NCBI GenBank assembly: GCA_023416955.1
Contig: JAEZGM010000019.1
Span: 62,001-126,000, forward strand
Direction of reading: 5' to 3'
Origin: Bacillota bacterium
Lineage (GTDB): Bacteria; Bacillota; Clostridia; Oscillospirales; Acutalibacteraceae
Length of the DNA: 64,000 bases
Part shown: in pieces, positions 51,107-60,301 of the stretch
How positions within the stretch are numbered: the first letter of the stretch is position 1
Layout: each line of letters starts with the position of its first letter
Notes under the pieces: generated by a model
What the model was told of the DNA's origin: nothing
Database searches by the model: none
Seen by the model: only the letters and a program-made list of their open reading frames with translations
Made by a program: the position numbers and the translations under genes

Positions 51107-52120
51107 ATGAGCAAAATAGCGTCCACGCCGGATTGGAGTATTAAAAACAGCAGAGTTGGCGGCAAATTAGTAAAAGGTTGCCAGACATACTTAAAACGGA
51201 ATGCCGGCATCTTAATTGGTCTTGCCGCACTCTGCATTATCATTTCAGTGAACTCTCCTATATTTCTTACAGAAAAAAATATAATGAACGTAATGCGCCA
51301 AATCTCATCCAATTTGTATCTTGCTACCGCGATGATGATGGTTATTATTTCCGGAGGAATTGATCTTTCTGTGGGATCCTCCATTGCAGTAATCGGAGTA
51401 TTGGCGGCTACATTAATTGGAATGGGAATTCCCCTTGTACTAGTTCTTCTCGCTTGTATTATAGCAGGGGCGCTAATCGGTACGATTAACGGCTTTATTA
51501 TTACTCGCACGACGATGCCCCCGTTTATTGTTACGCTTGCCATGATGAATATCCTGCGTGGTTTCGCGTATGTGTACACGGGCGGAACTACGGTGCGTAT
51601 TGACGACCAGTCGTTTATTAATGTAGGGACCGGATACCTGGGCTTTATGCCGCTGCCGGTTGTGTACCTTCTCGTGATTCTTTTCGGAGCTTACTTGTTC
51701 CTTTCCAAAAGCCGCCCCGGCCGGCATTTGTATGCGGTCGGCGGGAATGAAAAAGCCGCAAAGTTCAGCGGTATTAATGTGAAAAATCTGAGGATGGGGA
51801 TTTACATATTTAGCGGGGTGATGGCTGCCGTTGCAGGAATTACATTATCCGCGCGAAGCTATTCAGGAAACCCCATCGCGGGAAACGGCGCGGAGATGGA
51901 CGCCATTGCGGCTTGTGTTCTGGGTGGTACCAGCATGCTTGGCGGGTACGGATATGTTGGCGGTACCATTATAGGCGCGCTGATTATTGGTATTCTCAGC
52001 AACGGATTAAACCTGATGGGAATTGATTCTTTTTGGCAGATTATTCTGAAAGGCGTAGTAATCCTTTTGGCTGTTTATATTGACTATATTAAAAACCGCA
52101 GGAAAGCTGAATCGAATTAA
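51107..52120 (+). CDS. Sugar ABC transporter permease (RbsC-type)
   Basis: This 337-residue permease has eight to ten helices and family motifs GGIDLSVGS, TGYLGFMPLP and a late GGTSMLGGYGYVGGTIIGAL. It forms the membrane pore for the two-cassette ATPase. ATG 51107 is preferred over ATG 51095, which lies inside the Shine-Dalgarno region. Confidence 0.93.
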   Translation: MSKIASTPDWSIKNSRVGGKLVKGCQTYLKRNAGILIGLAALCIIISVNSPIFLTEKNIMNVMRQISSNLYLATAMMMVIISGGIDLSVGSSIAVIGVLAATLIGMGIPLVLVLLACIIAGALIGTINGFIITRTTMPPFIVTLAMMNILRGFAYVYTGGTTVRIDDQSFINVGTGYLGFMPLPVVYLLVILFGAYLFLSKSRPGRHLYAVGGNEKAAKFSGINVKNLRMGIYIFSGVMAAVAGITLSARSYSGNPIAGNGAEMDAIAACVLGGTSMLGGYGYVGGTIIGALIIGILSNGLNLMGIDSFWQIILKGVVILLAVYIDYIKNRRKAESN

Positions 52121-52137
52121 GACCGGGGGAATTATCA

Positions 52138-52848
52138 ATGATCAAAAGCATTGTTTCAGGACCGGTTCTCCAAGTTTTTGATGTGGCTGCCGCCGGGCAA
52201 TGGCTGTGCGAAAATTTGTTTTTTCGGCCGGTTAATTCAGCTGAAAACAGCAGGATGATCTTAGAAAACGGAAGCTGCACCCTGTATTTGGAACCCTGCC
52301 GGAAATTCATTTCTTCTCCGCCCCCGGAGAACAGTTATTTTACAGGGCTTGCCCATGTTGCGCTTCGTACGGGGAATATTGAAGCGGCGCTCGAGTGGTG
52401 TAAAACGCGCAGTCTTGTGATGCAGCTGCAGGAGGGGAGGAGCTTTTTTAATCCCGGTGTATTTGGCGGAGGAGAATTATATTATAATATTCTGTCGCCG
52501 TTTGGAGTCGTTTTTGAAATCAGTCAGCGCGTGTCGGATCGTGAATTCGCCGGGCCGCAGATCATTTACGGACTGGACCATCTGGGCATTCCCTGCGCTG
52601 ATCTTGATGCAGAACTCGACTTTTTGGAAGGAATCGGATTTGTTGCGGAATTTCCTATAGTTCATAACTTTAATGATAGGGAAGGGAATATTCTGTGCGA
52701 TATGGTTTCCCGGCAGGGGCTGACGTTAGAGGTTTACCAGTTTGTTGACAGAACACCCTGCTCCATGCCGCAAGATAGTCCGCTTCGCGGCGTTTATGGC
52801 CTTGGCACGGCGACCTGTTCCCCGGGCGGATTGCAAATGTTTGAATAA
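52138..52848 (+). CDS. VOC-fold protein in a sugar operon
   Basis: This 236-residue protein looks like two vicinal-oxygen-chelate modules: residues 1-130 (FDVAAAGQWLCENLFF; AHVALRTGNIEAALEWCK) and residues 140-225 (YGLDHLGIPCADLDAELDFLEGIGF). Metal-ligand-like His residues lie at the starts of strands in AHVAL and DHLGI. VOC enzymes include glyoxalase, epimerases and sugar isomerase-like proteins. The operon position suggests an isomerase or epimerase acting on the imported sugar, which is inference. Confidence 0.75.
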   Translation: MIKSIVSGPVLQVFDVAAAGQWLCENLFFRPVNSAENSRMILENGSCTLYLEPCRKFISSPPPENSYFTGLAHVALRTGNIEAALEWCKTRSLVMQLQEGRSFFNPGVFGGGELYYNILSPFGVVFEISQRVSDREFAGPQIIYGLDHLGIPCADLDAELDFLEGIGFVAEFPIVHNFNDREGNILCDMVSRQGLTLEVYQFVDRTPCSMPQDSPLRGVYGLGTATCSPGGLQMFE

Positions 52849-52862
52849 GAGAGGTTTTTTCG

Positions 52863-53846
52863 TTGAACCAACAATATGATATAGTTGCCATTGGTGAATG
52901 CTTGGTTGATTTTGTATGCACACAGGCAGATGGGAAGCTGTATATGGAAGGGAACCCCGGGGGGGCGCCGATGAATGTTCTGGCCATGGCGGCAAAGTTT
53001 GGATTTTCCACCGCCATGGTAAGTAAGGTGGGGCATGACCGTTTTGGCAATTTTTTAAACGAGCATATTAAAGCCGCAAATGTGAATGCCGAATATGTGC
53101 TGCAAAGTGAAAACTACGCAACGACACTTGCAATCGTCCAGTTGGACGACACGGGAAACCGGAGCTTTACGTTTTACCGGGACCACACGGCTGATGTAAT
53201 GCTGCAGACGGACGAGCTTCCGCTGAAAGAAATCTGCGCCGCAAAAATTCTGCATTTTGGTTCTGTGTCGCTTACCTGTGAACCTTCACGCACATCCACA
53301 TTAGAAGCAGTGCGAGCGGCAAAACAGGCCGGCGTGTGTATCTCTTATGATCCAAATTTCCGCCCGCTATTGTGGGACAATGTGGAGCTGGCGCGGTCGG
53401 AAATTTTGGCAGGTTTGAAACTGGCGGATATTGTTAAAATATCCGATGAAGAATTGGTGTTTCTAACAGGTGATCAGAACTTGGAAAGCGCCGCGGAACA
53501 GTTGTTCCATGCTTATCCTATGAGGCTGCTTGCGGTAACAATGGGGCCGAAGGGCTGCTTTTCCCTTACAGAAGCGGGCAAATCTTTTTCTGATACGTTT
53601 AATACGCCCTGTGTGGATACCACCGGTGCCGGTGATGCTTTTTGGGGTGCGACGCTCGCATGGCTCCTGAAAAACAATTGTCAGCCGGAAAAGCTCAGTG
53701 CGGATCAAATGGCGGGATTACTTGATTTTGCAAATGCTGCGGGAAGTCTTACTACCACAAAGAAAGGCTCCATACCGGCTATGCCAAGTCAAAAGGAAAT
53801 TGAAGCGTGTATTGTGGATACTCCGCGCCTTATTATTTCAGAATGA
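52863..53846 (+). CDS. PfkB-family carbohydrate kinase, fructokinase-like
   Basis: This 327-residue ribokinase-fold enzyme has the N-terminal GECLVDFV and NPGGAPMNVLAMAAKFG, then the catalytic DTTGAGDAFWG near residue 250. The pattern GNPGGAPMNVA-type is typical of fructokinases (ScrK-like). It phosphorylates the sugar brought in by the ABC transporter. The start is TTG 52863, following AGAGAGG by 8 bases. A remnant of sucrose phosphorylase just downstream supports fructose as substrate. Confidence 0.88.
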   Translation: MNQQYDIVAIGECLVDFVCTQADGKLYMEGNPGGAPMNVLAMAAKFGFSTAMVSKVGHDRFGNFLNEHIKAANVNAEYVLQSENYATTLAIVQLDDTGNRSFTFYRDHTADVMLQTDELPLKEICAAKILHFGSVSLTCEPSRTSTLEAVRAAKQAGVCISYDPNFRPLLWDNVELARSEILAGLKLADIVKISDEELVFLTGDQNLESAAEQLFHAYPMRLLAVTMGPKGCFSLTEAGKSFSDTFNTPCVDTTGAGDAFWGATLAWLLKNNCQPEKLSADQMAGLLDFANAAGSLTTTKKGSIPAMPSQKEIEACIVDTPRLIISE

Positions 53847-53859
53847 AAGGAAGATAACA

Positions 53860-54678
53860 ATGGCCTTTTTTCAGGTGAATTTCTATTCTGCTTCATTATG
53901 TTCCAATACAGATATTAATGTTTTTATCCCCACACCAAATTCCGATGAACTTATGAATCATAAAAAAACAGATTATTTTCATGACGGCGCAAAGTTTCAG
54001 GTGCTATATTTGTTGCATGGTGCATACGGTGACTACACGGACTGGATGCGTCTTACAAGCATTGAAAAATACGCGCAAAACCATAAGCTGGCAGTAGTAA
54101 TGCCGAGCGCCTCCAACAGCTTTTATCAGGATATGTACCGTGGCAGCGCTTACCTTACCTATCTTACTGAGGAATTGCCGCAGTTTATTCAGTCCGTTTT
54201 CCCAATCAGCCGCAAAAGGGAAAATACTTTTACCGCCGGGCTTTCTATGGGGGGTTACGGCGCAGTGCGGCTGGCTTACCAAAAGCCTGAAAATTATGCG
54301 GCATGTGCAAGCCTGTCCGGCGCGGTTGACCTCGTGGGTGTGATGGAGAAGGTTAAGATCGGAGCGATTCAAGGGCCGTTCCGCTGGGACGCGATATTTG
54401 AACATCCCGAAGAAGTTAAAGGAAGCGACGCCGACCTGTTTGCGCTGATTGCGAAACGTAAAACGGAAAAACGGCCGCTGCCCGCTATTTTTCAGAGCTG
54501 CGGCACTGAGGACTTCATTTACGATTTAAATCGCAATGCGCGCCCCCGGCTGGAATCACTTGGTGTGGACCTTACTTATGAAGAGCACCCCGGCATTCAT
54601 GACTGGGACTATTGGGACACTCACATCCAGAGGGTACTGGACTGGCTGCCGCTGGCAGAAGATTCTGTCAAAGAATAG
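53860..54678 (+). CDS. Esterase D-family alpha/beta hydrolase
   Basis: This 272-residue hydrolase has the nucleophile elbow GLSMGGYGAV, an oxyanion segment LLHGAYGDYTDW, and a C-terminal catalytic His in PGIHDWDYWDTHI. It resembles tributyrin esterase/S-formylglutathione hydrolase proteins that deacetylate sugars. The start is ATG 53860 behind AAAGGAAG. As the last gene of the sugar operon it may remove acetyl groups from imported sugar derivatives. Confidence 0.85.
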   Translation: MAFFQVNFYSASLCSNTDINVFIPTPNSDELMNHKKTDYFHDGAKFQVLYLLHGAYGDYTDWMRLTSIEKYAQNHKLAVVMPSASNSFYQDMYRGSAYLTYLTEELPQFIQSVFPISRKRENTFTAGLSMGGYGAVRLAYQKPENYAACASLSGAVDLVGVMEKVKIGAIQGPFRWDAIFEHPEEVKGSDADLFALIAKRKTEKRPLPAIFQSCGTEDFIYDLNRNARPRLESLGVDLTYEEHPGIHDWDYWDTHIQRVLDWLPLAEDSVKE

Positions 54679-54709
54679 GGGCGTTAAATTGTTACTTGAA
54701 CCCCCAAAA

Positions 54710-55014
54710 CAGAACCAATAGGGAACATCCGTACCGTCCGGAATGTGCACCATCAGGATGGGCAGACCGGGCTTGCGGAAAAACATGTGCTGAATCAGTT
54801 CCGCGACTGGCTGGATGTAGCTATCCGCTCTCATCACCCCATGCCCAGCCCAAAATTCATTCTGGTTGATGGAAAGGTTCTTGTATCGGGAGTGCGTTCC
54901 ATTTTTCAGAAGATCCTGGAACTGTGGCGACAGCACAGAGGCATGATTCGTAATCAGATCGAACTTCAGCGCGATCCCCAAGCGGCGAAGCACATTATGT
55001 GCAGTGCTGGGATC
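54710..55014 (-). pseudogene. Fragment of a GH13 sucrose phosphorylase-like gene
   Basis: The minus strand reads about 100 residues that match the N-terminal barrel of sucrose phosphorylase and related GH13 phosphorylases: LGIALKFDLITNHASVLSPQ, NEFWAGHGVM, MFFRKPGLPILMVHIPDGTD and PYW. Start, catalytic core and C-terminus are missing, and the frame runs into unrelated sequence on both sides. It lies next to a sugar operon with a fructokinase-like gene, so a sucrose pathway seems to have decayed here. The match is from recalled motifs. Confidence 0.72.
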
Positions 55015-55079
55015 CGCACACGCCGCCCGATTGCCCACACCTCAAAATGCAGGTGGCTATCCGTGAGTAATCCACGTCT

Positions 55080-55280
55080 TAAGTACCGTCTGTTTAAAAA
55101 GCAGGCGGTACTTTTCCTTGTAAAGCACTTCCGAGTGCCGTAATTTTTTTTCTCTGAGATATTTCGCTTTATCCCTGCAAAGGCCGTCACGTGGAAGTGG
55201 CATACCAATTTTTTCAAAAGCGCGGTTAGGCACACCGATACCATCGGCATCAGCAGCTGCATTTCTCTGCTTTCAATTAA
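55080..55280 (-). pseudogene. Second decayed coding remnant
   Basis: On the minus strand one frame reads DADGIGVPNRAFEKIGMPLP, then RDGLCRDKAKYLREK, after which the natural continuation (ITALGSALQGK) lies in another frame. This pattern is that of a frameshifted coding remnant. The family was not recognised. The rest of 55281-55470 is AT-rich with no gene. Confidence 0.45.
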
Positions 55281-55477
55281 CAAAATAGCAATACTTTTCA
55301 AAAATAGGTTTAACAAAAAGAAAAAATTCGGCAAATAGTTAGACTTGAAATTATTACGATATGAAGTACAATATTTATTTGTAAAACAATTCAAGTGAAA
55401 TAATTTGCCGAATGTGAAACTGCTTCAGCCGCCGTGGACCAGTATTATTATATTATTTATAGATTTTGAAATGATAA

Positions 55478-55506
55478 TTGACAACGTCTGCCAATACGCA
55501 TATACT
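55478..55506 (+). promoter_or_regulatory. Promoter of the peptide ABC operon
   Basis: TTGACA (55478-55483), a 17-base spacer and TATACT (55501-55506). The leader to ATG 55612 is about 100 bases, with no recognised riboswitch. Confidence 0.8.
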
Positions 55507-55611
55507 AATAACAATTTATTATTAATCATATCGTATTTGTATGGATTTAGTAAGCGCCGAAGGTTCGGGGTTACTTATATCCGCCTACACTGAAATGGGG
55601 GAATTTACATT

Positions 55612-57249
55612 ATGAAGCGCAAACGTCCCATGCTGAAACGAATCATCAGCCTTACATTGGTTGCCGCCATGGCACTGGCCGCTGCTGGATGCAGCGGAAA
55701 TACCGGCTCTTCCGCGGGGAGCGCATCCTCTGCCGGAAAAGGGAACAGCGATATTGTCAACATCGGGGTGACGGACACACTTGGCTCGCTGAATCCCCTG
55801 ACCATTGACGCGACGGAAATCAATAAGTACGCGACCGCCATGATGTTTCTGCCGCTGGTGGAACTGAACGGCAAAACACAGTTTGAAGGCGCGCTGGCGG
55901 ACTCCATTACGACAAAAGACAACAAAACTTTCACCATCAATATCAACAAGGACGCGGCGTGGTCCGACGGCAAGCCGGTAAATGCGGCTGACGTCGCATT
56001 TACCGTACTGCGCCTGTGCAGCCCGGTGATTGCCAACACTTCCATGTCGCTCACCGCGCTGGAAGGTACCGGCGACGACGGCTTTGTGGCAAAGGGAGCC
56101 GATTCCGTGGCGGGTGTAAAGGTCATCGATGACAAAACGCTGACTTTTACCATGAAGCAGGAAATGGCTCTGGCTACGTTTGAAAACAGCTACGCCCGCT
56201 ATATTTTGACAGTACCGAAGCATATTTTGGAAAGCGTTGCGGAAGATAAGCTGGCAAAATACGAATGGTTTAACCAGCCCACGGTTGTGGACGGCCCATA
56301 CATTGCCACTAAGGTGGATGTAAATCATTACATATCTTACAAAGCAAATGAGAAATACTGGAAGGGTGCTCCAAAAATCGCGAAAATGAATATTAAAATT
56401 GTCGCCGCAAGCCAGATTTACGCCGGGCTGAAATCCGGGGAAATTGATTTTGTGCAGCAAACAATGGCCGCGACCCCGCAGGAAGACTACGGCAGCATTG
56501 AAGCGCTGGACAACGTGCAGGCCACTTACGGCGACCCGGTAACCACGCAGTCGCTGTTCCTCAACACCAAAAACATTCCGGACGCGCGCGTAAGGCAGGC
56601 CATTCTTTACGCCATTGACCGCCAGCTTCTTCTGAAGAACCTGCTCAACGGAAAGGGCGAGGTGGTTGACGGTTTTGTGACTTCCGCAAGCCCGTATTAC
56701 GACAAAACGCTGGTTCCCGTTGCCTATGACCCTGCAAAAGCGAAGGCTCTTCTGCAGGAAGCCGGATGGGACAGCGGCAAAACGCTCACTTTCTTCATCA
56801 ATTCCGGCGACATCACCTTTGTCAACGGTAGCAGCGTCATCAAGGAAGAACTGGCTCAGGTGGGAATTAACGTGGATATTCGCACAGTGGATCTTGCCAC
56901 GCTGATGTCGACTGCGGGCGAGCAGAAATTTGACCTGCTGGCGGTACAGTACACCTATGCTCCGGTTGACCCATACCCGGACGTAAAATATCTTCTGGGC
57001 GGAGCCGGAAGCTGGACGAACTACAGCAGCAAGGAAGTCGACGCGGCGCTGGTCAAAACACAGCAGGTGAGCGGGAATGACGCGCTGCGCGAGCAGTACC
57101 TGGCTATTGACAAAACCGTGCAGAAGGATGTGCCGATGATTAACGCCTATGTGATCAAATCGCTCGGCGCCGCCGGAAAACGCCTGAAGAATGCGACGCC
57201 CGGCGTGTATGGATCCTTTAACAATATTCAAAACTGGGAGTTACAGTAA
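55612..57249 (+). CDS. Peptide-type ABC transporter binding lipoprotein
   Basis: This 545-residue family 5 extracellular solute-binding lipoprotein has a signal peptide ending LAAAGC27SG, a Gly/Ser-rich linker, and SBP_bac_5 segments (GSLNPLTIDATEINK, WSDGKPVNAADVAFT, VRQAILYAIDRQ). It captures peptides or similar ligands such as nickel chelates for the importer below. ATG 55612 follows GGGGGA. Length is typical. Confidence 0.94.
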   Translation: MKRKRPMLKRIISLTLVAAMALAAAGCSGNTGSSAGSASSAGKGNSDIVNIGVTDTLGSLNPLTIDATEINKYATAMMFLPLVELNGKTQFEGALADSITTKDNKTFTININKDAAWSDGKPVNAADVAFTVLRLCSPVIANTSMSLTALEGTGDDGFVAKGADSVAGVKVIDDKTLTFTMKQEMALATFENSYARYILTVPKHILESVAEDKLAKYEWFNQPTVVDGPYIATKVDVNHYISYKANEKYWKGAPKIAKMNIKIVAASQIYAGLKSGEIDFVQQTMAATPQEDYGSIEALDNVQATYGDPVTTQSLFLNTKNIPDARVRQAILYAIDRQLLLKNLLNGKGEVVDGFVTSASPYYDKTLVPVAYDPAKAKALLQEAGWDSGKTLTFFINSGDITFVNGSSVIKEELAQVGINVDIRTVDLATLMSTAGEQKFDLLAVQYTYAPVDPYPDVKYLLGGAGSWTNYSSKEVDAALVKTQQVSGNDALREQYLAIDKTVQKDVPMINAYVIKSLGAAGKRLKNATPGVYGSFNNIQNWELQ

Positions 57250-57297
57250 AGATTCATCGGGACAACTCGGTTGCTTTCCGGGAAAGGACGAAACAAT

Positions 57298-58305
57298 TTG
57301 TCGGGTTTATTGGAAGTCAAAGATCTGGAGATTACTTTTCGTGACGGCGGCACACGATCCGTTCTGTTGGATAAGATCAGCTTTACGGTGAACGAAGGAG
57401 AAATTCTGTGCGTTGTGGGTGAGTCCGGGTGCGGAAAAAGCATTACGTCGCTTGCCGTTATGGGACTTTTACCTGCCAACGGCGCGGTGACCTGCGGCGA
57501 AGTGCTTTTTGAAGGAAAGGATTTACTTAAGCTCCCGGAAAAGGAACTGGACCGAGTGCGAGGGAATCAGATCGCGATGGTGTTTCAGGATGCGTTGAAT
57601 TCCCTGAACCCGGTATTTACCATTGGCAGCCAGCTGGTGGAAAGTATCCGTGTGCATATGGGTCTTGAGAAAGCGGCGGCTCGTGAGCGGGCTGTTTCGC
57701 TGCTTGAGCGCGTCGGCTTGACGGAGCCGGGAGCGCTGATGAAAAAGTACCCGTTTGTGCTTTCCGGCGGGATGCGGCAGCGTGTGATGATTGCAATGGC
57801 ACTGTCCTGCAACCCGAGGCTGCTGATCGCCGATGAACCGACAACGGCGCTGGATGTGACTGTCCAATCCCAGATTATGCACCTGCTGCTGGATTTGCAG
57901 AAGGAATTTGGAATGTCCGTTGTTTTTATTACACACGATATTGGGGTTGTCGCGCAAATGGCCAACCGTGTGCTGGTCATGTATGCGGGCCAGATTGTTG
58001 AGCAGGGCGAGGTACATGATTTGTTCCGCCGCCCTGCTCACCCGTATACACAGGCGCTTTTACAGACTGTGCCCGGTACGAGGGACCCTGCGGATCGGGT
58101 TCTGGTTTCCATTCCCGGCGCCGTGCCGGAGCAGTACCAGAATATTGCAGGCTGCCGCTTTGCCGACCGATGCCCCTATACAAAAGAGCCGTGTGCTAAA
58201 CCGCAGCCGTTATACACGGCAGGGAAGAACGGCCATTTGGCCCGCTGTGTCCTTTATGAACAGGCGGTGCCGGACAACCGGAAAGGAGGCGGAGCGCATG
58301 GCTGA
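57298..58305 (+). CDS. Peptide ABC transporter ATPase D
   Basis: This 335-residue ATPase has Walker A GESGCGKS, signature LSGGMRQRVMIAMAL, Walker B LLIADEPTTALD, and the C-terminal oligopeptide motif with CRFADRCPY (a cluster-like Cys set). This is OppD/DppD type. The start is TTG 57298 after GGAAAGGA; a TTG at 57271 lies inside the Shine-Dalgarno region. It overlaps the next ATPase gene by eight bases. Confidence 0.95.
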   Translation: MSGLLEVKDLEITFRDGGTRSVLLDKISFTVNEGEILCVVGESGCGKSITSLAVMGLLPANGAVTCGEVLFEGKDLLKLPEKELDRVRGNQIAMVFQDALNSLNPVFTIGSQLVESIRVHMGLEKAAARERAVSLLERVGLTEPGALMKKYPFVLSGGMRQRVMIAMALSCNPRLLIADEPTTALDVTVQSQIMHLLLDLQKEFGMSVVFITHDIGVVAQMANRVLVMYAGQIVEQGEVHDLFRRPAHPYTQALLQTVPGTRDPADRVLVSIPGAVPEQYQNIAGCRFADRCPYTKEPCAKPQPLYTAGKNGHLARCVLYEQAVPDNRKGGGAHG

Positions 58306-59338
58306 GGCCGAAGCGATCGCGGGGAAAACGCTTTTGGCGGTTGAAAACCTGAAAAAGCATTACCCCATTAAAGGTGGCCTGATTACGCATACCGTCGGCG
58401 TAACAAAAGCGGTTGACGGGATCAGTTTTTCGGTCAATCAGGGCGAGACGCTGGGACTTGTGGGTGAATCAGGGTGCGGAAAATCTACCGTCGGGCGCCA
58501 GATTGTCGCGCTGGAAAAGCCGACGGACGGCCATGTTTATTTTGACGGGCAAGATCTGGTAACTCTGCCTGAAAAGCGGCTGCGGGGTCTGCGCACCCAG
58601 CTGCAAATGGTGTTTCAGGATTCCTACTCCTCCCTGAACCCGCGCAAGCGTGCGTTCGACATTATTTCCGAGCCAATGCTTTACCATAAAATTGTGCCGC
58701 GCGGCGAAGCGGAGGCCGAGGTGGACCGCCTGTTGAATCTGGTGGGGCTGCCCAGCGGAAGCAAGCAGCGCTTTCCGCACGAGTTTTCGGGCGGGCAGCG
58801 GCAGCGTATCGGCATTGCCCGCGCTTTGTCTCTGCGCCCCCGCCTGCTGGTGTGTGACGAACCGGTCAGTGCTTTGGATGTATCGGTTCAGGCGCAGATT
58901 CTTAACTTGCTGCGCAGCCTGCAGAAGGAACTGGGTCTGACCTGCCTGTTTATCGGCCACGGTTTGGGCGCGGTCAATTATGTGAGTGACCGCATTGCGG
59001 TCATGTACATGGGAAAGTTAGTGGAAATTGCGTCGGCTGACGAGCTGTTTACGCACCCGGCGCATCCGTATACACAGGCGCTGTGCGCCGCGGTGCCCAA
59101 CCCAGACCCGGATGACCGTGGGGACGCCATGATTTTGCAGGGCGAAGCCGGCGGCTTTGCGGGAACCGGCGAAACAGAGAGCGCGTCGGGCTGTATTTTT
59201 TACCGGCGTTGTCCTGTCGCCAGAGAAAGCTGCCGGAACGGTGAGCCGGAGCTTGCACCGCTGCCGAACCACGGGGACCATTTGGCCGCCTGCCCTTACG
59301 CGCGGGACTGGGATGGCGGAAAAGACGGGGTAAGCTGA
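58298..59338 (+). CDS. Peptide ABC transporter ATPase F
   Basis: This 346-residue ATPase is the partner of the D subunit: Walker A GESGCGKST, the AHP-type QMVFQDSYSSLNPRKR, signature FSGGQRQRIGIARAL, and C-terminal CIFYRRCPVARESC. ATG 58298 is preceded by AAAGGAGG, eight bases inside the D gene. The two ATPases form a heterodimer on the cytoplasmic face. Confidence 0.95.
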   Translation: MAEAEAIAGKTLLAVENLKKHYPIKGGLITHTVGVTKAVDGISFSVNQGETLGLVGESGCGKSTVGRQIVALEKPTDGHVYFDGQDLVTLPEKRLRGLRTQLQMVFQDSYSSLNPRKRAFDIISEPMLYHKIVPRGEAEAEVDRLLNLVGLPSGSKQRFPHEFSGGQRQRIGIARALSLRPRLLVCDEPVSALDVSVQAQILNLLRSLQKELGLTCLFIGHGLGAVNYVSDRIAVMYMGKLVEIASADELFTHPAHPYTQALCAAVPNPDPDDRGDAMILQGEAGGFAGTGETESASGCIFYRRCPVARESCRNGEPELAPLPNHGDHLAACPYARDWDGGKDGVS

Positions 59339-59340
59339 CC

Positions 59341-60288
59341 ATGTGGAAATACATTATAAAAAGAGTTTTAATTGCTATTCCGGTCTTAATCGGAATTACG
59401 ATTATAGATTATGCGCTGATGAGCCTTGCGGGAAGCCCGCTGAGCATGATTCAGGGCGCACGGGTTTCCAAGGAGGCAATCGCGGTAAAAAGCGCCGAGC
59501 TGGGACTCGATCAGCCGTTTTACATACAGTATCTGGTTTGGCTGGGCGGTCTGCTCAGCGGTAATATGGGGTATTCCATTAAAACGCATGAGCCTGTCTC
59601 CGCCATGATTTTTTCTCATCTGGGGCCAACGCTGCTGTTGATGGGTGTTTCTCTGCTGCTCAGTATTCTGATTGCGTTGCCGGCAGGTGTTTACAGCGCG
59701 ACCCACCAGTACCGCAAGAGCGACTACGCGTTGGTCGGATTTTCCTTTCTGGGCACCAGTGTGCCAAGCTTTTTCCTCGCTTTGGTGTTGATTTATCTGT
59801 TTTCGGTCAAACTGAATCTGCTGCCTTCCGGCGGAATGACGACGCTTGGAACCGGCGGCGATCCGTTGGATGTGGTTCGTCACATGGTCATGGCAGTCAT
59901 TGTTCTGACCGTTTCTACTGCCGGAACGACTCTTCGGTATATCCGCAGCGCGGTACTGGAGATTTTGCAGAAGGACTACCTTCGCACCGCGCGTGCCAAG
60001 GGTATTGGGCGCTTCAGGGTGATTAACAAGCATGCCCTGCGCAACGCGCTGATTCCGGTGGTGACGGTTTTCGGTATGCAGCTGCCGACCCTGTTTGGGG
60101 GTGCGATCATAGTGGAGCAGATGTTTTCGTGGCCCGGGCTCGGGTTGATGACGATGAATGCGATTGTCGGCAGGGACTATCCGGTGATTATGGGCGTAAG
60201 TTTGGTTTCCGCCGTGGTGGTTTTGCTCGGCAATCTGCTGACCGACATTCTGTATTCCATTGTTGACCCGACGATTCAGTATAAGTGA
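59341..60288 (+). CDS. Peptide ABC transporter permease B
   Basis: This 315-residue permease of the OppB/DppB type has an N-terminal helix WKYIIKRVLIAIPVLIGIT, five further helices, and the EAA-like loop RTARAKGIGRFRVINKHALRNALIPV. It forms half of the membrane pore. The ATG lies two bases after the F stop. Confidence 0.94.
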   Translation: MWKYIIKRVLIAIPVLIGITIIDYALMSLAGSPLSMIQGARVSKEAIAVKSAELGLDQPFYIQYLVWLGGLLSGNMGYSIKTHEPVSAMIFSHLGPTLLLMGVSLLLSILIALPAGVYSATHQYRKSDYALVGFSFLGTSVPSFFLALVLIYLFSVKLNLLPSGGMTTLGTGGDPLDVVRHMVMAVIVLTVSTAGTTLRYIRSAVLEILQKDYLRTARAKGIGRFRVINKHALRNALIPVVTVFGMQLPTLFGGAIIVEQMFSWPGLGLMTMNAIVGRDYPVIMGVSLVSAVVVLLGNLLTDILYSIVDPTIQYK

Positions 60289-60301
60289 CGGAGGAAATGC
60301 C

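Noticed and set aside
55585..57231. A 548-codon open frame on the minus strand
   Set aside because: It mirrors the peptide-binding lipoprotein gene and shows no family features or RBS.
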